64,000 bases of DNA from Candidatus Baltobacteraceae bacterium. GTDB taxonomy: Bacteria; Vulcanimicrobiota; Vulcanimicrobiia; Vulcanimicrobiales; Vulcanimicrobiaceae. The DNA lies in NCBI GenBank assembly GCA_036489885.1, contig DASXEW010000003.1, forward strand, positions 1 through 64,000. Reading direction: 5' to 3'. This document shows, in pieces, positions 7,897 to 16,176 of this stretch. The notes beneath the pieces were generated by a model. The model saw only the letters and a program-made list of their open reading frames with translations, did not search any database and was not told the DNA's origin. Both the position numbers and the translations under genes were made by a program. Numbering within the stretch: the first letter of the stretch is position 1; each line of letters begins with the position of its first letter.

Positions 7897-7945
7897 ACGC
7901 CGCAGCATACGACGATGTGGATTTCCGCGATGTTGCTCTCCCGTT

Positions 7946-8102
7946 GTCATGGTGAGCGTAGCTACGCCTCGCATGTCATGGTGAGCGTAGCTGCGCGCAG
8001 CGCAGCGTAGTCGAACCACCGCGATGGTCACTAATACTCGCGACGTTTGCGCTGTCCCTCGACTACGCTGCGCTTCGCGCAGCTACGCTCGGGATGACAA
8101 AG
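7946..8102. repeat. GTCATCCCGAGCG-type palindromic repeat cluster
   Basis: Between flgB and the GNAT gene. Two degenerate direct copies (GTCATGGTGAGCGTAG at about 7947 and 7976) are followed by an inverted copy (TCCCTCGACTACG...CTACGCTCGGGATGACA, 8056-8100). The inverted arms can form a long hairpin. This is the same repeat family seen ten more times in the window. Confidence 0.85.
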
Positions 8103-8116
8103 AGGGGTTCCGACCT

Positions 8117-8602
8117 CTATCTGATGCGTAGCTCGTAAACGAGTTCGTCTTCCGTTGTTCCGTCGGGCCAGTTTTTTGATTCCGTGCGTACGAACTCGAA
8201 TCCGAACGGGCGATTCGCCTTTGCGGAGATCTCGTTGCTCACGCGGTGACTGACGACGATCTTCTCGACCTGTGCATGCGCACGCACCCAATCGAGCCGC
8301 GCGTTGTAGAGTAGTCGCGAGAACCCGCGCTTGCGATACTCAGGGGCAATATATGACATTGCGAATACCGCAGTTTTCTCACTTGGATCGAGACGCCACG
8401 TAAAGGCGGCCGTGATTCCGACGAGCCGCTCGCCATCGAACAAGCCGAAGACTTGCTTCTTCTCGTCGCCTCTAAGCAGCTCGCGCCACTCGTCATCCGT
8501 CTGCGCAGACTCCTTGGCGTACGACATCAAGAACACACCCGGTTCGCTTTGCAGCGCGTGAAGCCGCATTGCGCGGAATGGTTCCCATTCGTCCGGGCGC
8601 AT
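8117..8602 (-). CDS. GNAT-family N-acetyltransferase
   Basis: Acetyl-CoA-dependent acyltransferase of unknown substrate. Strand 1 is followed by MRPDEWEPFRAMRLHAL; the central strands (VFGLFDGERLVGITAAFTW) lead to the CoA-binding segment IAPEYRKRGFSRLLYNARLD (R/Q-x-x-G-x-G/A-like), and the C-terminus has FGFEFVRTESKNWPDG. The start is uncertain: ATG 8600-8602 is the first Met outside rpsI and gives 161 residues, but the family's first strand (ITIRAM) lies just upstream, so a non-ATG start overlapping or abutting the rpsI end is possible. Located after the rplM-rpsI pair on the same strand. Confidence 0.8.
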   Translation of the reverse strand: MRPDEWEPFRAMRLHALQSEPGVFLMSYAKESAQTDDEWRELLRGDEKKQVFGLFDGERLVGITAAFTWRLDPSEKTAVFAMSYIAPEYRKRGFSRLLYNARLDWVRAHAQVEKIVVSHRVSNEISAKANRPFGFEFVRTESKNWPDGTTEDELVYELRIR

Positions 8603-8618
8603 CGCCCGGATCGTGATA

Positions 8619-9020
8619 TTAGCGCTTACTGAACTGGAAGCGTTTGCGGGCGCGCTTGCGTCCGTATTTCTTCGACTCTTTTTCACGCGGGTCGCGCGTG
8701 AGGAGTCCGTTGCGGCGCAAGACTTCGCGCAGCGATTCGTCCATCGAGACGAGCGCGCGAGCGATACCGTGACGCACGGCGCCGGCTTGACCGGCGATTC
8801 CGCCGCCTTCCGTCTTAACGACCACGTCGAAACGGCTGAGGCTTTGCGTGACGTCGAGCGGCTGACGAACGATCTGCTTGAGGCTATCGCGCGTGAAATA
8901 ATCGTCGAGCGGCTTCTTATTGATCGTGATCTGCCCGGAACCCAGCGCGAGTTTTACGCGCGCGACCGAACGCTTGCGGCGTCCGGTACCTAAAAATATA
9001 TCGTCGTTTGGTTGCATCAC
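8619..9020 (-). CDS. rpsI: 30S ribosomal protein S9
   Basis: Small-subunit ribosomal protein whose C-terminal tail reaches the P site. The 133-residue protein shows [40 protein letters not shown], the [19 protein letters not shown] loop, and the basic tail [13 protein letters not shown] ending in KR as expected. Translation can start at GTG 9020 (4-bp overlap with rplM) or the following ATG 9017. It forms the usual rplM-rpsI pair. Confidence 0.97.
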   Translation of the reverse strand: MMQPNDDIFLGTGRRKRSVARVKLALGSGQITINKKPLDDYFTRDSLKQIVRQPLDVTQSLSRFDVVVKTEGGGIAGQAGAVRHGIARALVSMDESLREVLRRNGLLTRDPREKESKKYGRKRARKRFQFSKR

Positions 9021-9442
9021 GGAAGAGGTTGTGGTTTCTGGGCGTCATGCCCGTGCTCAGCACCGGCGTACACCTTGAGGCGGCGGAGCAGCGAGGCGCG
9101 CATCTTATTCGGCGCGAGCATCCCGCGGACGGCCAGCTCAACGAGACGTTCGGGCTTCTTGTCGTGGACTTCGCGCGCCGTCTCAGTCTTCAGGTTGCCC
9201 ATATACTGGTTGTGGCGGCGATACAGCTTCTGATCCCATTTGCGCCCGCCCAGCTCGACTTGTGACGCGTTCAAGACCACGACATGGTCTCCGTCATCGA
9301 TGTGCGGCGTCCAGGTCGGTTTATGGCGCCCTGAAAGAGCACGCGCGATGCGAACGGCAAGCGTTCCAAGGCGTGCGCCGGCAGCATCGACGATATACCA
9401 GTCGTGCTTCGTTTCTGCGGTTTTCTGCTGATACGTGCGCAT
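9017..9442 (-). CDS. rplM: 50S ribosomal protein L13
   Basis: Large-subunit assembly protein. Start set at ATG 9440-9442 ([10 protein letters not shown]), giving 141 residues, the normal length. Conserved segments are [51 protein letters not shown] and [11 protein letters not shown], with [16 protein letters not shown] at the C-terminus. Overlaps rpsI by 4 bp. Confidence 0.97.
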   Translation of the reverse strand: MRTYQQKTAETKHDWYIVDAAGARLGTLAVRIARALSGRHKPTWTPHIDDGDHVVVLNASQVELGGRKWDQKLYRRHNQYMGNLKTETAREVHDKKPERLVELAVRGMLAPNKMRASLLRRLKVYAGAEHGHDAQKPQPLP

Positions 9443-9493
9443 GGACAACCAAGGTAGTATACGGACCGGCACCCCTAGCGTCAAGGGGTTGCC

Positions 9494-10276
9494 TTAAGCA
9501 CTAGAATAAGCAGTCGCTGGCCGATGATATGAGTCGAACGCGTTGTAGCGCACGCCGGCGAGATACAGTCCACTCGGGGGTGCGGTATAGCCGGCTCGGC
9601 GGCGGTCCCTCGAGGCGATGATCCCGGGGATCTCGTCGGGCGGGCGCCGGTGGGTCGCAATTTCGATTGCGGTCCCCATGAGGATGCGGACCATCCGGTG
9701 CAAAAATCCCTCGGCGGCGATTCGTACTCGAATGAGCTCACCGTCGCGTTCCACCTCGAACGCATTCACCGTACGTTCGGTCCCACCGAACTCCGGGAGC
9801 ACGCCGCAGAACGCGAGGAAGTCGTGCGTTCCCACAAATTCTTGGCCGATGCGCGCGAGCAGCTCCTCGTCGATCGGACGATGAACGTGATGGGTCCATC
9901 TGCGCAGCACGGCCGAGGGCATCGGGCGATTCAGAATGACGTACTCGTAAATGCGCTCGTACGCATCGAAGCGCGCGGAAAAATCTTTGGCTGCGAAATC
10001 CGCTTCGCGAACGCTGATGTCGTGCGGCAGCGTTGCGTTGAGTGCAATCGCTAAGCGCTCGACCGGAAACTGACGCGGCGTTTTAAACGAGACGACTTGG
10101 CCCGTCGCGTGAACGCCCGCATCGGTTCGGCCCGCAGCTGCGACCGAGATCTCGGCGTGAAAGAGCGCGCACAGTGCGCCTTCCAACACGCCGGCCACGG
10201 TTCGCAGCTGGGGCTGAAATTGAAACCCGTGGAAATCGGTACCGTCGTATTCAACGACGAGGCGATACGTCGGCAC
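9494..10276 (-). CDS. truA: tRNA pseudouridine(38-40) synthase
   Basis: Converts uridines 38-40 of the tRNA anticodon arm to pseudouridine. The 260-residue protein starts with GTG and has VEYDGTDFHGFQFQP, the catalytic loop GRTDAGVHATGQVVSF with Asp52, RFDAYERIYEYVILNR, and the C-terminal AEGFLHRMVRILMGTAIEIA segment, all typical. In many bacteria truA lies close to rplM-rpsI, as here. Confidence 0.96.
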   Translation of the reverse strand: MPTYRLVVEYDGTDFHGFQFQPQLRTVAGVLEGALCALFHAEISVAAAGRTDAGVHATGQVVSFKTPRQFPVERLAIALNATLPHDISVREADFAAKDFSARFDAYERIYEYVILNRPMPSAVLRRWTHHVHRPIDEELLARIGQEFVGTHDFLAFCGVLPEFGGTERTVNAFEVERDGELIRVRIAAEGFLHRMVRILMGTAIEIATHRRPPDEIPGIIASRDRRRAGYTAPPSGLYLAGVRYNAFDSYHRPATAYSSA

Positions 10277-10289
10277 CGCTACGGAATCT

Positions 10290-10730
10290 CTACGCGGGGA
10301 CCCGGCGAGGAACCGGGCGCTTCTCGTCGAGGTCGAGCAGATCGGCCCACGCGGTTACGTCGGTGCGATCGGGCGCGACTTGTCCGCGCAATTCGAGAAA
10401 ATACTTCTCGCCGTCGGAGCCGGCAGCCGGACCATAGTCGAGCCATTCACGATTGAACTTTTCGATATCGGCGGCATTCTTCTTCGCGATAGCAGCCTTG
10501 AAGAAATCATCCGTTGCCGCGTCGCTCTTCTTGATGGCGTCGAGGAGCGCGTTCCCATCGATGTTCAGGAACTCGAAGAGGTGCTGATCCATCGGGCAAT
10601 CGTAGCGGTATTCGCCGAGCTTGCCGTCGAGCGACGCTTTGCCTTTGTCGACCGTGCGCGCGACTTGCACCAAACCGAGGTGCTTTTCACGGACGCTGCG
10701 TGGATATGAAGTGGTAAGATCCATTGTCAC
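10290..10730 (-). CDS. DUF5069 domain protein
   Basis: Function unknown. The 146-residue protein matches the DUF5069 family as I know it: DLTTSYPRSVREKHLGLVQV, ARTVDKGKASLDGKLGEYRY, CPMDQHLFEFLNIDG, and in the C-terminal half FNREWLDYGPAAGS. No membrane segment or signal peptide. It sits 13 bp before truA and 30 bp after the amidase gene, all on one strand. Confidence 0.8.
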   Translation of the reverse strand: MTMDLTTSYPRSVREKHLGLVQVARTVDKGKASLDGKLGEYRYDCPMDQHLFEFLNIDGNALLDAIKKSDAATDDFFKAAIAKKNAADIEKFNREWLDYGPAAGSDGEKYFLELRGQVAPDRTDVTAWADLLDLDEKRPVPRRVPA

Positions 10731-10760
10731 TCCCGTTATCAGAGGTAGGGTTGGCGACGC

Positions 10761-11936
10761 CTACGACCGGCCTGCGGCGGTGACGGTTTCAGGGGCGGCC
10801 AGACCTTGCTCGACGCGTGCCGCGATCTCGAGGAGACGCCCGTCGGCACCCGCCGGCGCGACAATTTGCATCGAGAATGGAAGCTTGGTGGCCGCATCGT
10901 CGCCGATCGGCACCGCGATCGCCGGAAGTCCGAAGAAGGTCACGGGCGCAAGCGGTGTCGGGTCACCGGTTGAGCCGAATTCGGGCGCCAGATTCGCGCA
11001 CGGCATGATGACCGCGTCGACGGAATTGAAGATCCCCGCAATCTCGGGACGCTTCGCTTCACGCCAGGCGCGCAGCGAGCGATACGCCGCATAGTCGATC
11101 GCCTTTCCGGTTGCGAGAACCTTCGCAACCCACTCGGGCACCGGCTTACCGGCTAGCCACGCACCCGACGACATCCATGTCTCAGCTGCTTGCAGCCGCG
11201 CCGTGTACGACGCTGCTTCTTCAAACGATGCCGGCAACGCAACATCGTTAATGCTCAAGCCGCTTTCGCGCAAGCGCGCGACCGCTCGTTCGATCGCGCT
11301 GCGCGTTGCAGGTTCGATGATGTTCGTCATGTAGCCGAGCGCAAGACCGATGCGCGGTGACGACGGCGCACGATCTTCGAGTGAAAAGAGCGCCTCAGCT
11401 GCGCGACGCGCGATCGCGACGTCGGCTGCGATGATTCCGATCGTATCGAGCGACGGTGCGCACGGCGCCATACCGACCGTCGGAATACGTCCCCAACTCG
11501 GCTTGTAACCGACGACGCCGCAATATGCCGCGGGACGCTCGACCGAGCCGAGTGTTTGCGTACCGAGCGCGAACGGCACATCGCCGGCGCCGACGGCGGC
11601 TGCGCTGCCTGCGCTCGAGCCACCGGGTGAACGCGCGGGATCGCGCGGATTGCGCGTTACGGCGGGATCGCGAAACGCAAGCGCGGTCGTGTGCGTCTTG
11701 CCGATGGGAATTCCGCCGGCGGCACGCAGCGCCGAAACACACCATGCGTCGACGACCGGCTGATGGGTGAGAAAGTCGACGCCGTACGACGTCGGAAATC
11801 CGGCCACGTCGATGATGTCTTTGACGCCGAAGTGCATTCCGCCGAGCGGCAAGTGCGCAAATGATTGTGCCGAAGGCGGCGAGTCATCGCGGACGACCCA
11901 AGACAAGTACAGATCGCTGGTCGGCTTTGCCATCAC
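10761..11936 (-). CDS. Amidase-signature family hydrolase
   Basis: Hydrolyses an amide of unknown identity through a Ser-cisSer-Lys triad. The 391-residue protein shows the triad regions: Lys39 in FGVKDIIDV, the Ser-rich loop SPGGSSAGSAAAVGAG at residues 103-118, and the nucleophile Ser131 in GTQTLGSVERPAAYCG. The nucleophile loop normally reads GTDTGGSI/VR-PA; here Gln replaces Asp and Leu-Gly replaces Gly-Gly, so substrate or activity may differ. It is too short and lacks neighbours for GatA. Overlaps lysS by 4 bp. Confidence 0.88.
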   Translation of the reverse strand: MMAKPTSDLYLSWVVRDDSPPSAQSFAHLPLGGMHFGVKDIIDVAGFPTSYGVDFLTHQPVVDAWCVSALRAAGGIPIGKTHTTALAFRDPAVTRNPRDPARSPGGSSAGSAAAVGAGDVPFALGTQTLGSVERPAAYCGVVGYKPSWGRIPTVGMAPCAPSLDTIGIIAADVAIARRAAEALFSLEDRAPSSPRIGLALGYMTNIIEPATRSAIERAVARLRESGLSINDVALPASFEEAASYTARLQAAETWMSSGAWLAGKPVPEWVAKVLATGKAIDYAAYRSLRAWREAKRPEIAGIFNSVDAVIMPCANLAPEFGSTGDPTPLAPVTFFGLPAIAVPIGDDAATKLPFSMQIVAPAGADGRLLEIAARVEQGLAAPETVTAAGRS

Positions 11937-13414
11937 TGTCCATCTCCAAGCGGCCGTTGCAACGGGAAGAGCAAGACATCCCGAATCGATGTATTGTCCG
12001 TAAGCAGCATGACGAGTCTGTCGATGCCGATTCCGATTCCGGCGGTTGCGGGCATGCCATATTCGAGCGCGGTAACGAAATCCCAGTCCGGATCGGGGAC
12101 TTCTTCGTCGCCCCCGGCACGTTCGACGACTTGCGCTTCGAAGCGCGCGCGCTGATCGTCGGGGTCGTTCAGCTCCGAGAACGCGTTCGCTATCTCAAAG
12201 TGATGGCAGAACAGCTCGTAGCGGTCGGTTAGGTCGGGATCGCCGGGCAGCCGCTTCGCGAGCGGCGAGAGCACGACCGGATAGTCGTACACGAAGGTGG
12301 GATCGAGGAGATGCGGCTCGACGACGCTCTCGAAGATCTTGTCGAGCGAATGCGCGTGTGAGGGCGAGAAACCCAACCCCAGCTCGCCCATGATCGCCTG
12401 CGCGCCGTCGGGCGAAAGCAGCCGCTCGCGCGGAAGACCGCCGTATTTTTGCAGCGCTTCGAGAAACGCGATGCGTGCAAAGGGGCGCTTGAACGAAATC
12501 TGACGTCCGCGATAGACGAGTGCGTCGCTGCCGTGCACTTGCTCGACGAGATGCGCCATCAGCTCTTCGTTAAATGCCATCATATCGTCTTTGGACCAGT
12601 AGGCCGCGTACAATTCGAGCATCGTGAATTCGGGGAAGTGCGTGGTGTCGATGCCTTCGTTGCGGAACGTGCGCCCGATCTCGTAGACGCGTTCGAGGCC
12701 GCCCACCACCAGACGCTTGAGATTGAGCTCGGTCGCGATGCGCAAATCGACCTCGATATCGAGCGCATTCATATGCGTCTTGAAGCGCCGCGCCGCTGCC
12801 CCGCCGGCAACGTTGAGCAAGACGGGCGTCTCGACTTCGAGAAAATCCCGTGCGTCGATGAAGCGCCGCATCTCGGCGATGATCCGGCTGCGCTTGATGA
12901 AGGTGTCGCGCACCTCCGCATTCATGATGAGATCGACGTAGCGTTGCCGGTAGCGTTTCTCAACGTCGACCAGCCCATGCCACTTGTCGGGCAGCGGTGC
13001 GAGCGCCTTACCGAGCACGTCGAAGCTCGTCGCGCGTAACGTCAACTCGCCCATCTTCGAGCGAAAGACGTGGCCGCGCACGCCGATCAAGTCACCGCGG
13101 TCGAGCGCTGCAAAGGCCGCAAACGGCTCGTCACCCAGCTCGTCCTTCCGTATATAGATCTGGATTTTGCCGCTGCGATCGACCAGATCGGCGAAAAAAG
13201 TCTTGCCGGCGCTGCGAATCGACATCAGGCGGCCCGCGAGTGCAAAATCATCCGCCGGCGCTGGGTCGGCGACGGTTAGCTGCGCATAGCGAACCAGCAG
13301 GTCGCGCGCGTGCGCGCTAACCTCGTAGCGCAGGGTCGCAAACGGATCGATCCCGTGCGCCCGCAGTTCCGCAAGATTCGCGCGGCGGGCCTTGACGAGA
13401 TCGGCTTCGCTCAC
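11933..13414 (-). CDS. lysS: Lysyl-tRNA synthetase, class II
   Basis: Charges tRNA-Lys. The 493-residue protein has an N-terminal OB-fold anticodon-binding domain (about 55-150; FALAGRLMSIRSAGKTFFAD), a class II catalytic core with motif 2 (YEIGRTFRNEGIDTTHFPEF) and motif 3 (ATAGIGIGIDRLVMLLTDN) and the C-terminal end RDVLLFPLQRPLG. Length is normal. Placed between greA and the amidase with 4-bp overlaps; greA-lysS neighbourhoods are common. Confidence 0.97.
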   Translation of the reverse strand: MSEADLVKARRANLAELRAHGIDPFATLRYEVSAHARDLLVRYAQLTVADPAPADDFALAGRLMSIRSAGKTFFADLVDRSGKIQIYIRKDELGDEPFAAFAALDRGDLIGVRGHVFRSKMGELTLRATSFDVLGKALAPLPDKWHGLVDVEKRYRQRYVDLIMNAEVRDTFIKRSRIIAEMRRFIDARDFLEVETPVLLNVAGGAAARRFKTHMNALDIEVDLRIATELNLKRLVVGGLERVYEIGRTFRNEGIDTTHFPEFTMLELYAAYWSKDDMMAFNEELMAHLVEQVHGSDALVYRGRQISFKRPFARIAFLEALQKYGGLPRERLLSPDGAQAIMGELGLGFSPSHAHSLDKIFESVVEPHLLDPTFVYDYPVVLSPLAKRLPGDPDLTDRYELFCHHFEIANAFSELNDPDDQRARFEAQVVERAGGDEEVPDPDWDFVTALEYGMPATAGIGIGIDRLVMLLTDNTSIRDVLLFPLQRPLGDGQ

Positions 13415-13920
13415 GAAGCTTTCTTGCCGGCTGCCTTCTTCGCCATCTTATTAACGGCTTCGATTTTATACTGAACTTTGCCGCGCGGCGTTTCGACGTC
13501 GATCGTGTCGCCTTTGCGTTTGCCGATGAGAGCCAAACCCAGCGGCGATTCATTTGAAAGGCGCTTGTTCGGCGGATCCGATTCAGCCGAGCCGACGATC
13601 GAGAAATCGAAAGCGTCGCCGCTTTTGAGATCTTTCACGCGTACGGACGCGCCGAGCTGAACGTCTTCGGAAACCGATCCGGATGCATCGATGAGCCGCG
13701 CATTGCGAATCATCTGCTCGATCCGAATGATGCGACCTTCGACGAACGCTTGTTCTTGCTTGGCGTCTTCGTACTCGGCGTTTTCGGAGATGTCGCCAAA
13801 TTCTTTGGCTTGCCGAATGCGGTCGTTGACTTCCTTACGATGGACCGTCTTGAGTTCGTCAAGCTCAAGTTCGAGCTTTTCTAAGCCCTCTTTTGTAAGG
13901 ACGATGTCTTTGTCGTTCAA
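13411..13920 (-). CDS. greA: Transcription elongation factor GreA
   Basis: Rescues backtracked RNA polymerase by stimulating transcript cleavage. Start chosen at TTG 13918-13920, with a GGAGG ribosome-binding site a few bases upstream; this gives NDKDIVLTKEGLEKLELELD, the normal N-terminus, and 169 residues. The coiled-coil with the acidic tip GDISENAEYEDAKQEQAF is intact, followed by the FKBP-like domain (FSIVGSAESDP, SPLGLALIGKRKGD). A Lys/Ala-rich tail (MAKKAAGKKAS) is added at the C-terminus. The open frame upstream of the TTG is not coding. Confidence 0.95.
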   Translation of the reverse strand: MNDKDIVLTKEGLEKLELELDELKTVHRKEVNDRIRQAKEFGDISENAEYEDAKQEQAFVEGRIIRIEQMIRNARLIDASGSVSEDVQLGASVRVKDLKSGDAFDFSIVGSAESDPPNKRLSNESPLGLALIGKRKGDTIDVETPRGKVQYKIEAVNKMAKKAAGKKAS

Positions 13921-13934
13921 CGGAACCCTCCGAA

Positions 13935-15227
13935 TCAGCCCCCGATGTTCCCAGCCGCCGGGCTCTGTCCCTTCCGCATGCGCTCGCGCACAGCGTACCC
14001 TAACGTAATCGGCAATCCCAAACCTAGGGCCACAACGATGCACCAGCGCGTCGCGGGTGCCGCTTGCACGATTGCGACCGTCAGAATGACGACCAACGCC
14101 AGCGCGCCGGCAGCCGCGAAAAGAGGGGTGCCCTGGGGTCGCAAGCGTAGCGCGGCGAGACAACTAATCAAAAACAGCAACCCCAGAAATACTGCCGACC
14201 CATTCAGAACGAGTGCAAGGCGATCGTTCGCGCTTGGCACCAGGCCAACGATTGCCATAGCAAGCAGCGAAGCGACGGTGACGGCGACCAGCGCGACATC
14301 CGGATCGCGCGTCCGCGCGCCGAGCGCTCCCAGCGCACCCGGCAACACGCCGTCGCGTCCCATCGCGTAGACGCTGCGAACGAGATAGAGCAATGTCGTC
14401 TCGAGCGTCGCGGCGAGCGACACGAGCACCGTGACGACGAGCAAGGTACGCCACATGCCGCCCAGCCGTTCCCCGACGAATGCGAGCACGTCGGTTTGAT
14501 TTGCGGCCAGCCCCTCGACGCCGCCGGCATGCATGTACGCAAGCGTGCAGACGATCAAGAAGACCGCGGTCACGAGCAAGCCGACGATGCCGCCGATGCC
14601 CGCGACGCGCGCGGCATCGCGCGTCTCCTCAGACGTCGACGCGGTTACTTCCCAACCGTCGACCATCCAAATGCCGAGCACCATCGCTTCGATGAAGCCG
14701 ATTGCGCCGAGCGAATGCGCGGAGGGCATTGCCGGAGCCGATGCGGGCGCATGCGCCATCCCCGCAAAGGCGCTCGCGGCCAAGACGACCAGCTCTGCGA
14801 TCAGCAACACGGCCGCAACGCGCGCCGAAGATCGAATGCCCAGATACAACACGAGCGCGATCGCGACGATCCAAGCGCAACCGATCGCGGCGCTCCACAG
14901 CGTCGAGTCGACAAGTGAGGGCGCGAAGAGCGCAAGCGTATAGGTTCCGGCCGGAATCGCGGTCGCAAGCACTGCGAAAAAGTTCGCGACGATCAAGATC
15001 CACGCCGTGTACGCGCCGATGCCTTCGCCGAATGCGCGCCGCGCCCAACCATACGAAGATCCCGCATCCGGATACTGCGTGATCAGCTGCATGAACGCGA
15101 TCGCAACGAGCAGCAACACGATCGTCGTACCGAGCAACGCCAGGATCGTTAGCGAGCCGGCGGCCGCGACCATGACGCCAAGCGTGCTCGCAAGCGAAAA
15201 CGCCGGCCCCATTGACGCCGACGCCAA
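13935..15227 (-). CDS. APC-family amino acid permease
   Basis: Probable secondary transporter for amino acids or related amines. The 430-residue protein has about 12 hydrophobic segments, the APC helix-1 motif SMGPAFSLASTLGVM, YPDAGSSYGWARRAFGEGIG (helix 3 region) and an acidic site WEVTASTSEETRDAARVAG after helix 6. The first listed start is TTG 15227, but family-like residues (LRRVLSLFDLSVLASAS) continue upstream to a CTG at 15263 that would overlap the preceding gene, so the true N-terminus may be about 12 residues longer. Substrate is not evident. Confidence 0.88.
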   Translation of the reverse strand: MASASMGPAFSLASTLGVMVAAAGSLTILALLGTTIVLLLVAIAFMQLITQYPDAGSSYGWARRAFGEGIGAYTAWILIVANFFAVLATAIPAGTYTLALFAPSLVDSTLWSAAIGCAWIVAIALVLYLGIRSSARVAAVLLIAELVVLAASAFAGMAHAPASAPAMPSAHSLGAIGFIEAMVLGIWMVDGWEVTASTSEETRDAARVAGIGGIVGLLVTAVFLIVCTLAYMHAGGVEGLAANQTDVLAFVGERLGGMWRTLLVVTVLVSLAATLETTLLYLVRSVYAMGRDGVLPGALGALGARTRDPDVALVAVTVASLLAMAIVGLVPSANDRLALVLNGSAVFLGLLFLISCLAALRLRPQGTPLFAAAGALALVVILTVAIVQAAPATRWCIVVALGLGLPITLGYAVRERMRKGQSPAAGNIGG

Positions 15228-15255
15228 AACCGAAAGATCGAAGAGCGAGAGAACC

Positions 15256-16176
15256 CTACGCAGTGGCTGTTGCGTTCAGCTCGATCAGACGCGGACGCAA
15301 ATTCAACTGTGCGATCGCGTGCTTGTAATCATCCGGAACGATGTCGTCGGGACGTTTGCCGAGAAATGCAACGAGAGCAGCTTCGACCACGTTCGTTCCG
15401 AACGAGCGCCCGCCGAAATCGGGCGTGCTCGTTACCAGACGGCTAACGCCGCGCGCGCGTAAATCCTCGATGTCGCGCGCCGTGACGGTGTTCGTCAGTA
15501 CCAGCTTGCCGTCGAGACGGTCGGGCATGAACGAACGCATGAAATGGAAGTCGCCCGCAATGATCGCGGCCTCTTCGTAATATTGCGGGTATTTCGGTTC
15601 CGGCGGCCGCTCTTGTTTCTTTCCGGTCGGATAGAAGAATTGGAACGGCAGCTTGCACGCGTCGGGTAGATAGCGCCGGGCAAGCGCCTCAAACTCAGCG
15701 AGGCCACGCACCGGCTTGTCGAGATCGAGCGCAAAGATGAAATCGCCAAAAAGGACGTCGGCGCCCGCATCGACGAGTGCTTGCGCCATCCCGAACCGGT
15801 CGAGCGCACTTACCATCAGTACTTTGCGGCCGCGTAAATCGAGGCCCAAATCATTCTGAAGATATGAGACCGCCTGCCGCTCGAGCGTGTTCTTCAGTCC
15901 GCTTCCGTCGACGACGGGCGTTCTCGTTGCAGCGCCGAGGAGCCGCAATCCATCGCGAAGCGCGTAGCGATCGCTTCCCGCGTACAAATAGACATCGATT
16001 CCACCCAGGCCGATTGCATCGACCTTACCGTCAAGCTCTTTGATCTTCGCAAGCGCGGCATCGAGCACGCCGTCCATCCCGATTCGCTCGATCCTGAACT
16101 GCTCGCCCAGAAGTTCGATGTTCGCTTTATGATCGCGCGTCGACGAACCGAGCGAGACAGAGACGATGTGCTTCAC
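15256..16176 (-). CDS. Conserved protein of the type often auto-named quinate 5-dehydrogenase
   Basis: Function uncertain. The 306-residue protein begins at GTG 16176 (GTGA overlap) with IVSVSLGSSTRDHKANIELL, then DAIGLGGIDVYLYAG, TPVVDGSGLKNTLER and a Rossmann-like middle (RGRKVLMVSALDRFGMAQAL). I recall this family from some Firmicutes and Chloroflexi under the label quinate 5-dehydrogenase, but I see no experimental basis for that name. It directly follows an acyl-ACP reductase homologue with a 4-bp overlap, so the two are probably co-translated and act in one pathway. No membrane helices or signal peptide. Confidence 0.65.
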   Translation of the reverse strand: MKHIVSVSLGSSTRDHKANIELLGEQFRIERIGMDGVLDAALAKIKELDGKVDAIGLGGIDVYLYAGSDRYALRDGLRLLGAATRTPVVDGSGLKNTLERQAVSYLQNDLGLDLRGRKVLMVSALDRFGMAQALVDAGADVLFGDFIFALDLDKPVRGLAEFEALARRYLPDACKLPFQFFYPTGKKQERPPEPKYPQYYEEAAIIAGDFHFMRSFMPDRLDGKLVLTNTVTARDIEDLRARGVSRLVTSTPDFGGRSFGTNVVEAALVAFLGKRPDDIVPDDYKHAIAQLNLRPRLIELNATATA